Below, in pieces: positions 28,538-36,296 of a stretch of 64,000 nucleotides of DNA. Position 1 is the first letter of the stretch; each line of letters opens with the position of its first letter. The position numbers and the translations under genes were made by a program. A model generated the notes under the pieces. That model saw only the letters and a list, made by a program, of their open reading frames with translations, was not told the origin of the DNA and searched no databases. This stretch comes from an uncultured Christensenellaceae bacterium (GTDB taxonomy: Bacteria > Bacillota > Clostridia > Christensenellales > UBA3700), in contig CALWRI010000010.1 of the NCBI GenBank assembly GCA_944383905.1, forward strand, positions 1 through 64,000, given 5' to 3'.

Positions 28538-29329
28538 TTATCTGAGGTTATCCTGCCAGTTCTTGTGCGCGTAATACTTGTTGACCTGCGTGTTCTGCCT
28601 CTGCTCGTGTTTTCTGCCGCGCAGTATCAGTACGTCGGTGAAAGGCGCGTCGAACATCGTCTTCATCACCTCGTTGTACTTTGCGGAATCGATATTCTTG
28701 CAGGAAAAAATATCCATCAGGACCTCCCGCGTTTCGTAATTGTAATGCATTGCGATATGACTTTCCGCGATCAGGACGATACCCGACAAAAAACGCGGGG
28801 CGTCCACCCTGTCCTTGAGCACGCACGGACGACTGATCGGATGCATATCCACCTCGTAAGGAAGTCTGTCCAGCTTGTCGCTGAATTCGTCGAGAGTGGG
28901 AACGTGATTGAGAACCGCGCTTATCATATAATGCGGTCCGAAATCCGCGACGTCGTACATGCCCATGTCGTTTTTCTTAAACTCGTTCCTGTCTATCCTT
29001 TTTATAAAAAATGCGTCGCAGGGAAATTCCTTTTTGAGCAGTTTTTCGAGCAGATCCCCCGAGACGAATCCGTCGTAAAGAAGGTCGAGAAAATAACAGC
29101 CGAGCTGCGGAAAGGTATGTATCGTCAGATGCCCTCCCCTGATGAGAACGTAAGCGCTTATGCCGACGTCCTCGAGGTTCTCGCAATAGTAATAAGGAAT
29201 GAGTTGCGGCGGCATGACGGACTCAAGCCTCATGGTGTTGACTATTTTGTTGAGCACCTCGTATACGTCCATCAGATTGTCGAGACGCTGGGTGCTGCAA
29301 CCGTATGAATCTACCAAAACGTGTATCAT
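28538..29329 (-). CDS. Tandem-duplicated AdoMet decarboxylase (SpeD)-like protein, one intact cleavage site
   Basis: 263 residues made of two SpeD-like halves. Half 1 (1-120) has LIRGGHLTIHTFPQLGCYFLD where SpeD has ESHxTIHxFPE: the self-cleaving Ser is Gly66, so it cannot form pyruvoyl. Half 2 (~125-263) keeps LIAESHIAMH with Ser190 as the likely cleavage residue. Pyruvoyl-dependent SpeD decarboxylates S-adenosylmethionine for spermidine synthesis; some SpeD homologues have become arginine or ornithine decarboxylases, so the substrate is open. It is the last gene of the TIR operon, 15 nt after its neighbour, with GGGAGAAG before the ATG. No speE is nearby. Confidence 0.78.
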   Translation of the reverse strand: MIHVLVDSYGCSTQRLDNLMDVYEVLNKIVNTMRLESVMPPQLIPYYYCENLEDVGISAYVLIRGGHLTIHTFPQLGCYFLDLLYDGFVSGDLLEKLLKKEFPCDAFFIKRIDRNEFKKNDMGMYDVADFGPHYMISAVLNHVPTLDEFSDKLDRLPYEVDMHPISRPCVLKDRVDAPRFLSGIVLIAESHIAMHYNYETREVLMDIFSCKNIDSAKYNEVMKTMFDAPFTDVLILRGRKHEQRQNTQVNKYYAHKNWQDNLR

Positions 29330-29344
29330 GATCTTCTCCCGAAG

Positions 29345-30046
29345 TTAATAATATTTTACTATCCTGTTTTTTACCGAAAAGTCGTCGAGATTTATGTATG
29401 CGGTATATCTGCTGTCGCCGAAAACGGAGCGTTCCTTCAGGATATACCAGCAACCGTCTTCGTCTTCGGAGAGCAGGTCGTATGCAAAATAATCTTTGCC
29501 CCCGATCCGAAGGAATATCTTGTCGCCGTTTTTTACGACGGCGAAGTCCTTGAGGAATATCATATCCGTGACGAGCGAGCGCACGAAGCCGAACACATCC
29601 TCGCTCTTGCTGACGCTGATGTTGAATTTGTTTTTCCACTCGTAGATAAAGCCGTAATATCTGCTGTATTCGCGCGGCTCGGAGGACAATATATCCTTGA
29701 AAAGCGAGTTTTCGTTGGAAATTACGTCTCTTTTGACCTCCGTGAGCACATATATCACGACGTCGAGTCCGTAAGGCTCCGCTTTGTAGAGAAGCTCGAA
29801 AAGCTCGACCGCTCTTTGCGCGTGTCTGCAATCCCCCTGTCTGGATGAAGGAGCGCCGCAGTTGAGCCATTTGCAGTACGCCGCCGCAAACGCTATCTGA
29901 AGCAGACGGTATATCTGCGCTACGCTGCGGAAATCGCGCGGAGACGCCTCCGGCATACCCGTGATGAGCCTCATCGCGTTTTCGTCTTTGACGCTTTCGT
30001 TGATATACGCGGCGAGCTGTCTGAAATCAGAGATCTGTTTTTCCAT
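29345..30046 (-). CDS. Uncharacterised operon protein, 233 aa
   Basis: I do not recognise this protein. Residues 1-130 are predicted helical (DFRQLAAYINESVKDENAMR, AQIYRLLQIAFAAAYCKWLN). The last ~90 look beta-rich, with alternating polar and hydrophobic residues (DKIFLRIGGKDYFAYDLLSE, RYTAYINLDDFSVKNRIVKY). There is no signal or membrane segment, so it is cytosolic. The ATG is 2 nt after the ATPase stop, indicating translational coupling and a probable partnership with the ATPase. Confidence 0.7.
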   Translation of the reverse strand: MEKQISDFRQLAAYINESVKDENAMRLITGMPEASPRDFRSVAQIYRLLQIAFAAAYCKWLNCGAPSSRQGDCRHAQRAVELFELLYKAEPYGLDVVIYVLTEVKRDVISNENSLFKDILSSEPREYSRYYGFIYEWKNKFNISVSKSEDVFGFVRSLVTDMIFLKDFAVVKNGDKIFLRIGGKDYFAYDLLSEDEDGCWYILKERSVFGDSRYTAYINLDDFSVKNRIVKYY

Positions 30047-30048
30047 AA

Positions 30049-30948
30049 TCAGTCCACGATCAGTTTTGCGAGCTTCGTGTAGCGCACGAGCGCGGTCTTT
30101 TCGTCCTCTTTGAGCTCTCTCGACTTTTTGAGGTCGTAAAGTATGCCTTCCTTCCATTTGAAGCGGCCGATCTCGTTGATGCCGAAATTGTCCGCCGAAA
30201 GAAAATTGTCGTAAATGCGGAGATTGTCGAGAGTCTCGAGCCTTTTCGCTATGTCTTCCGCCGCGCTTTCGAGCTGTCTGACGCCGTCTATCTCGACGTC
30301 TGCGGGTACAACGGTGGGAAGAAGAATTATGTCGGTATCGTCGCCGAAACTGCCCACTCTCATGCTCATGCGTTTGAGATAGTTGAACGTCCCGATCCGG
30401 AATTGGATCGTGGGTCTCATACAGAACACGAGCTTGTCCGCTATCTCGACCGCAAGCCTTGCCGAGAACTGGTCGCCCGCCGCAGAATCGAATACCGCTG
30501 CCCTGACCTTGTTGTTCATGCAGAAATGTCTGAACTTGGTGAGCACGGCTTCTATCGCTCCCACGATAACGGCGCGGTCGAGAGCGTTGCTGCTGTCGTC
30601 CACCCCGAGGAACATCACGGCTTTATCGTTCTCGAGACCGAGCTTTTTTCCTACCGGCCGGAAATACTTGTAAAGAGGATGATCGGTAATACCCTCTCCG
30701 ACCGAATTCTGCGGCCAGTTTTCCTCTCCTTTTATCAACTCTTTGACGTCGAATTTATCCTTGAATTCGTCCTGCATACCGAGGAGATAGGTCATGCCCG
30801 CGCTTTCGATGTCCATATCGAGCAAAAGTATCGGAGCGTTTGCGTTTGCTCCGCACTCGTCCGCGAGCAGAGGCAGGGTGTTCAGGCAGGTAGTGCTCCT
30901 GCCGGCGCCGCCTTTATAAGAGAAAAACGTAACGAAAGTCGCTGCCAT
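30049..30948 (-). CDS. MinD/ParA-like (SIMIBI) ATPase with KGGxGRS Walker A
   Basis: 299 residues. The deviant Walker A is SYKGGAGRSTT (residues 10-20), with Arg where MinD/ParA have the second Lys of KGGxGK. A Walker B-like strand ILLLDMDIESAGMTYLL follows, and a switch region AVFDSAAGDQFSARLA. KGGxGR(S/T) versions occur in signalling or conflict loci rather than chromosome segregation; no ParB or parS is visible here. It starts one base after the preceding gene and is coupled to it. A role as an ATP-dependent switch in the TIR operon is inferred. Confidence 0.82.
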   Translation of the reverse strand: MAATFVTFFSYKGGAGRSTTCLNTLPLLADECGANANAPILLLDMDIESAGMTYLLGMQDEFKDKFDVKELIKGEENWPQNSVGEGITDHPLYKYFRPVGKKLGLENDKAVMFLGVDDSSNALDRAVIVGAIEAVLTKFRHFCMNNKVRAAVFDSAAGDQFSARLAVEIADKLVFCMRPTIQFRIGTFNYLKRMSMRVGSFGDDTDIILLPTVVPADVEIDGVRQLESAAEDIAKRLETLDNLRIYDNFLSADNFGINEIGRFKWKEGILYDLKKSRELKEDEKTALVRYTKLAKLIVD

Positions 30949-30949
30949 A

Positions 30950-32767
30950 TTATTTGTCCCCCTCGATAATGTTTATAAGCGTTTCGGGTTCGGTCCTGAG
31001 TTTTCTTACCCAACCGTCCGCAAACTTTTCCGCGTCCGCTTTGAGCTTCGTCCTCAACTGCCGGACGTTCTCGTCGCTCTCCGCGTTCACCCTGACGTAT
31101 TTGTCGATATAGCTGTATATCATATCGCCGAAAAGCTCGTGCAAAGCCTTTTCGTGCTCTTCGAGCTGCACGTCCTTGCCGTAATTGAAATCGATAATAT
31201 GCGCGATCGAGGATACGAGCTGGTCGCGGATGGTATCTTTCATCGTTCTGCGAAGCAGGTTTTCGATCTCGTAACTCTGTCTGAGCGCGGCGATCTCGTC
31301 TTCATGCTCCTTCGCGACGTCTTTCTTTATCCTTTCGCGCAGCGCCTTTTCGACGCGCTTCTCGACCTTGATCTCCGCCTCTTTCTCAAGCTCTTTCTTG
31401 GTTTTGAGCCGCTCCGCATACTCTCTTTCGTAGGTGTCGTAATATTGATAGAAATCCGCGATAGCTTCGATATAGCGTTCGGTATTCTCTATATCGTAGT
31501 TCATATTGTCCCAGATCCAATCCTGCGCGTTCATCCTGTCGAAAAGCTCGAGGAAAAGCGTGCTCATCTGTTTTTGCGGGTATCTCGAAATATAAAACGC
31601 TATGATGTTGTTCGCCTTGACGAGAATGGGGACGATGCTCGCGTCGATTAATCTCTCCGCGTTGAGAAGTTTCATGAACTTGTCGCCCTTCGCCTCGTGC
31701 ATGGACTGATAATTCATATAGTATGTGTCGACGACGTACTCCTTGTTCTCCTTGGAGAGTTGCTCGTATATCCTCTGCACGTTCTGCAAAGCGGCGTTCA
31801 TCGTCGCGACGACGTCTTCCTGTTCCTGCTCGTCGTCTCTGACGTTCGCGTATCCGTATATCAGAATAAATATTATATAGACCGTATTGAAAAGCGCGTT
31901 GGACGACGACGCTTTGAGCAGGTCGTCTTTTGTGACCGTCCTGATGTTTTCGAGAAAATCGTCGCTGACGAGATCGGTCTTGAGCACGGTCTTGTACTTC
32001 TGCCATACGTTTTCCGCGATCTTCTTGCAGGTCTTTCCCCAATCGGCTTCGATATGCGAATTGCTCTTGTTTTCGTTGATGAGCGCGATAAGCTCCGTAT
32101 CCGCGGGATTGCCGTCCGCGTCTTCGAGCAGAATGTTGTCCTCAAAGTCGCTGTACGCCTCGAGCACCGAATATGTAAAGAAAAGCGAAGGCTTCTTGCA
32201 GTCAAGCGTATAATTCCAGCCGAGAGGATTGTCCGCGGTGCCTATGACGGACTCGTTGAACTTGTTGATTATCTTCCTCATCTGCCTGACGATTATGTCG
32301 TCATACTTCTGATCCAGCTCGAGAAGTCCGGCTTTCGTCGCCTTTCTCACGCTCGACAAAAGAGATAAGCACCACGTCATCGCGCCCGTATAAGGATAGA
32401 CCGACGAGAACAGCTCCGAATTCTTGCGTTCGGAGACGTATGGATAGAGGTTGTAGCCGTTGTTCTCGATATAGTCGAACACTCCGGTAACGCAACCTTC
32501 GAGATCGTGCTTGTACTCGTCCGGCAGTTGCACCCCCATTCTGTTGATCAGAGAAAATACGCCCGCGCACCCGTATACGTCGCAGAGAAATCCTGTCTTC
32601 TGTTCCTTGTCGTCGGATATAAAATGAAGTTGTCCGTCTTTTTTGACCGTCTTCGTCCAAAGACTCTGAAGGATCTTTTCACCTATGACTTTGACGTCGA
32701 CGTAATTTTTGAATGTGGACGACTGGTCCGAACGTCCGAATAAAATCTGTCTTACACTCTCTCTCAT
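30950..32767 (-). CDS. Uncharacterised 605-aa helical protein with C-terminal coiled coil
   Basis: The family is not recognised. Residues ~1-330 are helical with repeated aromatic and Gly turns (TGFLCDVYGCAGVFSLINRM, NNGYNLYPYVSERK, SSVYPYTGAMTWCLSLLSSV), suggestive of an alpha-alpha toroid such as prenyltransferase or terpene-cyclase-like barrels; this is only a fold guess. A charged coiled coil occupies ~450-520 (KKELEKEAEIKVEKRVEKAL). No signal or membrane segment. GGGAGAAG precedes the ATG. It is central in the TIR operon and may be its scaffold or sensor. Confidence 0.7.
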   Translation of the reverse strand: MRESVRQILFGRSDQSSTFKNYVDVKVIGEKILQSLWTKTVKKDGQLHFISDDKEQKTGFLCDVYGCAGVFSLINRMGVQLPDEYKHDLEGCVTGVFDYIENNGYNLYPYVSERKNSELFSSVYPYTGAMTWCLSLLSSVRKATKAGLLELDQKYDDIIVRQMRKIINKFNESVIGTADNPLGWNYTLDCKKPSLFFTYSVLEAYSDFEDNILLEDADGNPADTELIALINENKSNSHIEADWGKTCKKIAENVWQKYKTVLKTDLVSDDFLENIRTVTKDDLLKASSSNALFNTVYIIFILIYGYANVRDDEQEQEDVVATMNAALQNVQRIYEQLSKENKEYVVDTYYMNYQSMHEAKGDKFMKLLNAERLIDASIVPILVKANNIIAFYISRYPQKQMSTLFLELFDRMNAQDWIWDNMNYDIENTERYIEAIADFYQYYDTYEREYAERLKTKKELEKEAEIKVEKRVEKALRERIKKDVAKEHEDEIAALRQSYEIENLLRRTMKDTIRDQLVSSIAHIIDFNYGKDVQLEEHEKALHELFGDMIYSYIDKYVRVNAESDENVRQLRTKLKADAEKFADGWVRKLRTEPETLINIIEGDK

Positions 32768-32807
32768 ATCTTCTCCCTCGTATATCTAATTTATCCCGAA
32801 TATCCGT

Positions 32808-33854
32808 TCAGTTGAAATGCTTTGTCAGACAATGGAATCCGCCCCCGCCGAGGTACGCTTCGGTCGCGTCGAGCCTGATTATCTCCCTGTCCGGGTATAC
32901 GCTCCTCAATATCTCAAACGCCTCGTCATCCTCTTTTATCCCGAACGCGGGCATGATCACCGCGCCGTTGACCTGGGCATAATTCACATAGGTATACAAT
33001 ACGCAGTCTCCGCTCTTTCTCGCAAAACTGCCCTCTTTGTCCACGATGTCTCTGCTGTCCGCTTCCGTCCTTTTGTGAAACGCCGGCACCGGCAGCTTTA
33101 CTATCCTGTATTTTTCGCCGTCCGCGTTCCTGACTCCGGAAAGAATGTCGAAAAGTCTGTGCGTGACTTCAAAATGAGGATTGCTCTCGTCGTCGGTGTA
33201 CGAAAGCAGCATCGTATTCTTGTCCGCAAAAGCGAGCACGTTGTCGATGTGTCCGCCCGTCTCGTCACCTTCAAGTCCGAACGGCAACCAGATCAACTGC
33301 CTGCTCTCCGTCGCTTCAAGCAGGATCTTTTCTATCTCCTCTTTCGTCATCGACGGATTTCTGTTGTCGTTGACGACGCTGTCCTCGACGACGAAAACCG
33401 TCCCGTTTCCGTCGGGAGTGATGTTTCCCCACTCCATAGTAACGGGATAATGCTTCACCTCGTAGCCGAACACTTTTTTCGTCAGAGTTTCGTTGAGCGC
33501 GGCGTCGTTGTCCCACGAGCCGTAAAGCTCGCCGCCGTATGCGTTGAACCCAAGCGCGTTGACGCGTTTTTTTCCGTTTTCGCCAACGCATACGCTCGCA
33601 AGCATATCTCGCGCCCAGCAGTCGTCGTATCTGACCTCGAAAATCTCCGCACCGGGAACGAACGCGTAATGCGCGAGAACGTACTCCTTCATCTCCGGAA
33701 GCACTCCGACTATGACGCGTTGTCTTTTTGCTATTTCGTTGACGAGTGCCGTCATCATCTTCTGCGCAGGGACCGCGTTGTCTCTCCATACGTCGGTCCT
33801 GTAAGGAAACAACGTCACCGTCGCAATCTGTTTTTCGTATTCGCCTTTGAGCAT
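32808..33854 (-). CDS. aguA: Agmatine deiminase / peptidyl-arginine-deiminase family protein
   Basis: 348 residues of the pentein fold. Catalytic features present are DDCWARD, FNAYGG, GDETGGHIDN and the C-terminal GGGGFHCLTKHF with the nucleophilic Cys. Classical AguA turns agmatine into N-carbamoylputrescine and ammonia. Two conserved spots differ: EGG is EWG (TMEWGNITPDG) and GGN before HC is GGG, so substrate choice may have shifted. GGAGG precedes the ATG. It lies 12 nt after the TIR gene; the usual partner aguB is absent. Confidence 0.85.
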   Translation of the reverse strand: MLKGEYEKQIATVTLFPYRTDVWRDNAVPAQKMMTALVNEIAKRQRVIVGVLPEMKEYVLAHYAFVPGAEIFEVRYDDCWARDMLASVCVGENGKKRVNALGFNAYGGELYGSWDNDAALNETLTKKVFGYEVKHYPVTMEWGNITPDGNGTVFVVEDSVVNDNRNPSMTKEEIEKILLEATESRQLIWLPFGLEGDETGGHIDNVLAFADKNTMLLSYTDDESNPHFEVTHRLFDILSGVRNADGEKYRIVKLPVPAFHKRTEADSRDIVDKEGSFARKSGDCVLYTYVNYAQVNGAVIMPAFGIKEDDEAFEILRSVYPDREIIRLDATEAYLGGGGFHCLTKHFN

Positions 33855-33866
33855 ACCGGCCTCCGC

Positions 33867-35612
33867 TTATTTTGAATATCTCGCGAGCAACTCGCTGTTG
33901 CTGCGCGTCAGTACGCTCTTGATAGAAGTGTCCAGCGTGGACAGATAACAGAACGCGCGCGCAAACCTCTTGTACTCGTCGTTGACGGCGTCGTAAACGA
34001 TCACCGTGTCGCTCGAGCTCGACGTCGTGGAATTTATCCCGGTGGAATACCATGACGCGCTCGCGGAATTGTTGTTTATGAAGAACACGAAGCTGAAGCA
34101 CTGGTCTATGCACAGATCGTGCGACAGCGGCAGACAGTACAGATTTCTCATCGCTCTGTCCGCTTCTTCTTCGGTTACGGCGATCTCCTCTCCGTCTTCG
34201 TCGTAAGAGAACTGCATCCAGTTTCCTATCTTCGGGAAGGGGCACGCGCCTTTCTCGTCCGTACTCTTTGAGTTGAGGGTATAATTGATTATCTTCCTCG
34301 ACTCCGACACGTCGAGTTTTATCTCGCGGAGCTGCCATCTTTCCATATCGCGCAGCTTCACGCAGTATTTGCAATATCTGTTGATCTCGTTCAGAAGTAT
34401 CGGATTGACGTCCATAACGTCGTTGAGTATCGCGACGAACTTTTCGAGGAAGGACACGAATCTGTACGCGTCCGCTTTCGCGACTCTCTCCGAGGTGCCG
34501 CCGCCGTAATCCGCTTCAAGCCACTTGATGAAGTTTTCGGGAACGCTGTATATGTCTTCGTCATAATCGTCGTACGCTATCGAGAACGCGTTGTCGTCCG
34601 ACATCAACAGATCGTCGAAAGCCTTGACGTCCTTGCCTATGACAATATGATATTTGTTGAGAAGATCTTTCTTTTTCAGGTTGTCGAAAGACCTGAAGAA
34701 ATCCGAAACCTTATTGCGCAGACAGAATTCTCTCCTGATCATATTGGCGACTTCCTGTCTCGCCGCGTTATCCTTTTTGATGAAGCTCCTTATCTTCGCG
34801 CAGAAAGGCTCCCAACTCTCTTTGACGTAATCCTCCGGACAATAGTAATAGTATTTGACGCCCGACACGTTGCCGTCGGGGTCCCTTGCCGCAAGATTGC
34901 TCGAAATTATCATGCAGGAATATGTGTTGCAGTCGTAATTGTTGAGTTCGTTGGTAAGTATATGCGCTTCTTTGAGCATTGCGGGATTGACCTCGTCGCA
35001 CGACTTGATGTCGTCGTTCACGCTCCTCGCTATGCACTCCTTTCCTATGCAGTATTTCATAAGATCGACGAATATCCTCGAATCCACCATCTTCTTGTGC
35101 GAATAATTGATATTCTCCATCAGAGCGGAAAGATATTTCCTGCAAACTTCTTTGAGTATTTCGGTCGACGTTGACGGGTTGAAATATCTGATCAACGTGT
35201 CTTTTTCGATGATATGAAGAGACTTTATGCTGTCGGGAAGATCCCTGTAAGATATGTCTTCGATGGCTATCGGGTAAATCTGCAGCCTGCTGTTTGAAAC
35301 CGCCGCCATGTCGGCATAGCTCTTCAACTCTTTGAGCACTTCGACTGAAGTGATGGAATTCTTCGACAATACGGGGATCATGAGACAGGTCTTGGCGATC
35401 TGCAAGTTTATTTCGTTTTCGTATTTGTCTCCGCCGTAATTCCTCTCCTGCCCGTTGCCGTAATACATACTCCAATAACAGACGTCGAGAGACTCCATTC
35501 CGTTGATTATACCGCGCACTTTGTCTATATCCGCGCTGCAAAGAGAAATGAATATCTTGTACCTTTCGAGATTGAGGCTTTTTGCCATACTGTCGATCGC
35601 GGTTTTGTTCAT
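33867..35612 (-). CDS. TIR-domain protein with novel C-terminal region
   Basis: 581 residues. Residues ~17-135 form a TIR fold: strand A YKIFISLCSADIDKVR, then INLQIAKTCLMIPVLSKNS and SVEVLKELKSYADM, where Glu95 (or Glu91) is in the position of the catalytic Glu of TIR NADases. The remaining ~430 residues match nothing I know; they include NNSASASWYSTGINSTTS and a beta-rich end. TIR proteins cleave NAD or make cyclic ADP-ribose signals in immunity; activity here is inferred. It is the first gene of the six-gene operon, with AGGAGG before the ATG. Confidence 0.75.
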   Translation of the reverse strand: MNKTAIDSMAKSLNLERYKIFISLCSADIDKVRGIINGMESLDVCYWSMYYGNGQERNYGGDKYENEINLQIAKTCLMIPVLSKNSITSVEVLKELKSYADMAAVSNSRLQIYPIAIEDISYRDLPDSIKSLHIIEKDTLIRYFNPSTSTEILKEVCRKYLSALMENINYSHKKMVDSRIFVDLMKYCIGKECIARSVNDDIKSCDEVNPAMLKEAHILTNELNNYDCNTYSCMIISSNLAARDPDGNVSGVKYYYYCPEDYVKESWEPFCAKIRSFIKKDNAARQEVANMIRREFCLRNKVSDFFRSFDNLKKKDLLNKYHIVIGKDVKAFDDLLMSDDNAFSIAYDDYDEDIYSVPENFIKWLEADYGGGTSERVAKADAYRFVSFLEKFVAILNDVMDVNPILLNEINRYCKYCVKLRDMERWQLREIKLDVSESRKIINYTLNSKSTDEKGACPFPKIGNWMQFSYDEDGEEIAVTEEEADRAMRNLYCLPLSHDLCIDQCFSFVFFINNNSASASWYSTGINSTTSSSSDTVIVYDAVNDEYKRFARAFCYLSTLDTSIKSVLTRSNSELLARYSK

Positions 35613-35655
35613 GCTCCCCTCCTTTCGTTCGTTGAGTCGCTCTGCGACCGTATAA

Positions 35656-35684
35656 AGTATAACATATAAATAACGATTTTACAA
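35656..35684 (-). promoter_or_regulatory. Promoter of the six-gene TIR operon
   Basis: TTGTAA (35679-35684), 17 nt, TATACT (35656-35661), about 44 nt before the TIR start. No second promoter is evident within the operon. Confidence 0.82.
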
Positions 35685-35714
35685 CATTTTTTTGTAAAGA
35701 CTCTCGGGCAAAAC

Positions 35715-35739
35715 AAAAGCCGCCCCTTTCGGAGCGGCT
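35715..35739 (-). terminator. Terminator after mgsA
   Basis: In minus sense AGCCGCTCC pairs with GGGGCGGCT (one G-T pair) around GAAA, then TTTTG. Confidence 0.85.
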
Positions 35740-35777
35740 GAAATAGCCTTTTTTGTCGGTCTGCCGTCAGACGGTCG

Positions 35778-36155
35778 TCACAGCAGGTTTGAGGTTATGA
35801 CGTAATTCGCAGTCGCGGTATTCGTCGCGATCGGAATGTCATAAACCACCGCAATGCGGAGAAGCGCTTTTACGTCCGGGTCGTGAGGTTGCGCGTTGAG
35901 CGGATCCCAGAAAAATACGACCGCGTCGATCTCGCCTTCGGCTATCTTCGCGCCGATCTGCTGGTCGCCGCCGAGAGGTCCCGAAAGATACCTCTTGACC
36001 TCGAGCCCCGTCGCGTCCGCGACGAGTTTTGCCGTCGTGCCCGTTCCGCAAAGATTGAACCTCGAAAGAGATTCTTTGTTCTTCATTGCCCAACTTACCA
36101 TTTCCGCTTTTTTCTGATCGTGCGCTATAAGCGCGAGCGTTCTTATCTTTTTCAT
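35778..36155 (-). CDS. mgsA: Methylglyoxal synthase
   Basis: 125 residues. It converts dihydroxyacetone phosphate to methylglyoxal, a bypass under phosphate limitation. The phosphate-binding loop GTGTTAKL and the catalytic Asp segment [14 protein letters not shown] are present, together with [15 protein letters not shown]. Normal family length. It has its own promoter and terminator. Confidence 0.95.
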   Translation of the reverse strand: MKKIRTLALIAHDQKKAEMVSWAMKNKESLSRFNLCGTGTTAKLVADATGLEVKRYLSGPLGGDQQIGAKIAEGEIDAVVFFWDPLNAQPHDPDVKALLRIAVVYDIPIATNTATANYVITSNLL

Positions 36156-36201
36156 CTCATACTTCCTTGTTCTTTTGTCTTTTTCTTCTTCATCCGGCTT
36201 T

Positions 36202-36230
36202 ATTATAACGCAAAAGCGACGGCAAGGTAA
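36202..36230 (-). promoter_or_regulatory. Promoter of mgsA
   Basis: TTACCT (36225-36230), 17 nt, TATAAT (36202-36207). Confidence 0.7.
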
Positions 36231-36296
36231 AGCGTTTGAGACAAGGTCGTCGATTTGTTTTGCGGTTATACAAATTTTTCCTGCCCGTGTAGGTTA

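Noticed and set aside
30049..30948. ParA partition protein of a plasmid or integrated element
   Set aside because: No ParB, parS-like repeats, replication or mobility genes; the Walker A has Arg in place of the second Lys, and the operon context differs.
28538..35612. Ordinary polyamine biosynthesis operon
   Set aside because: speE, aguB and speA are absent and the other four genes have no polyamine role I know.
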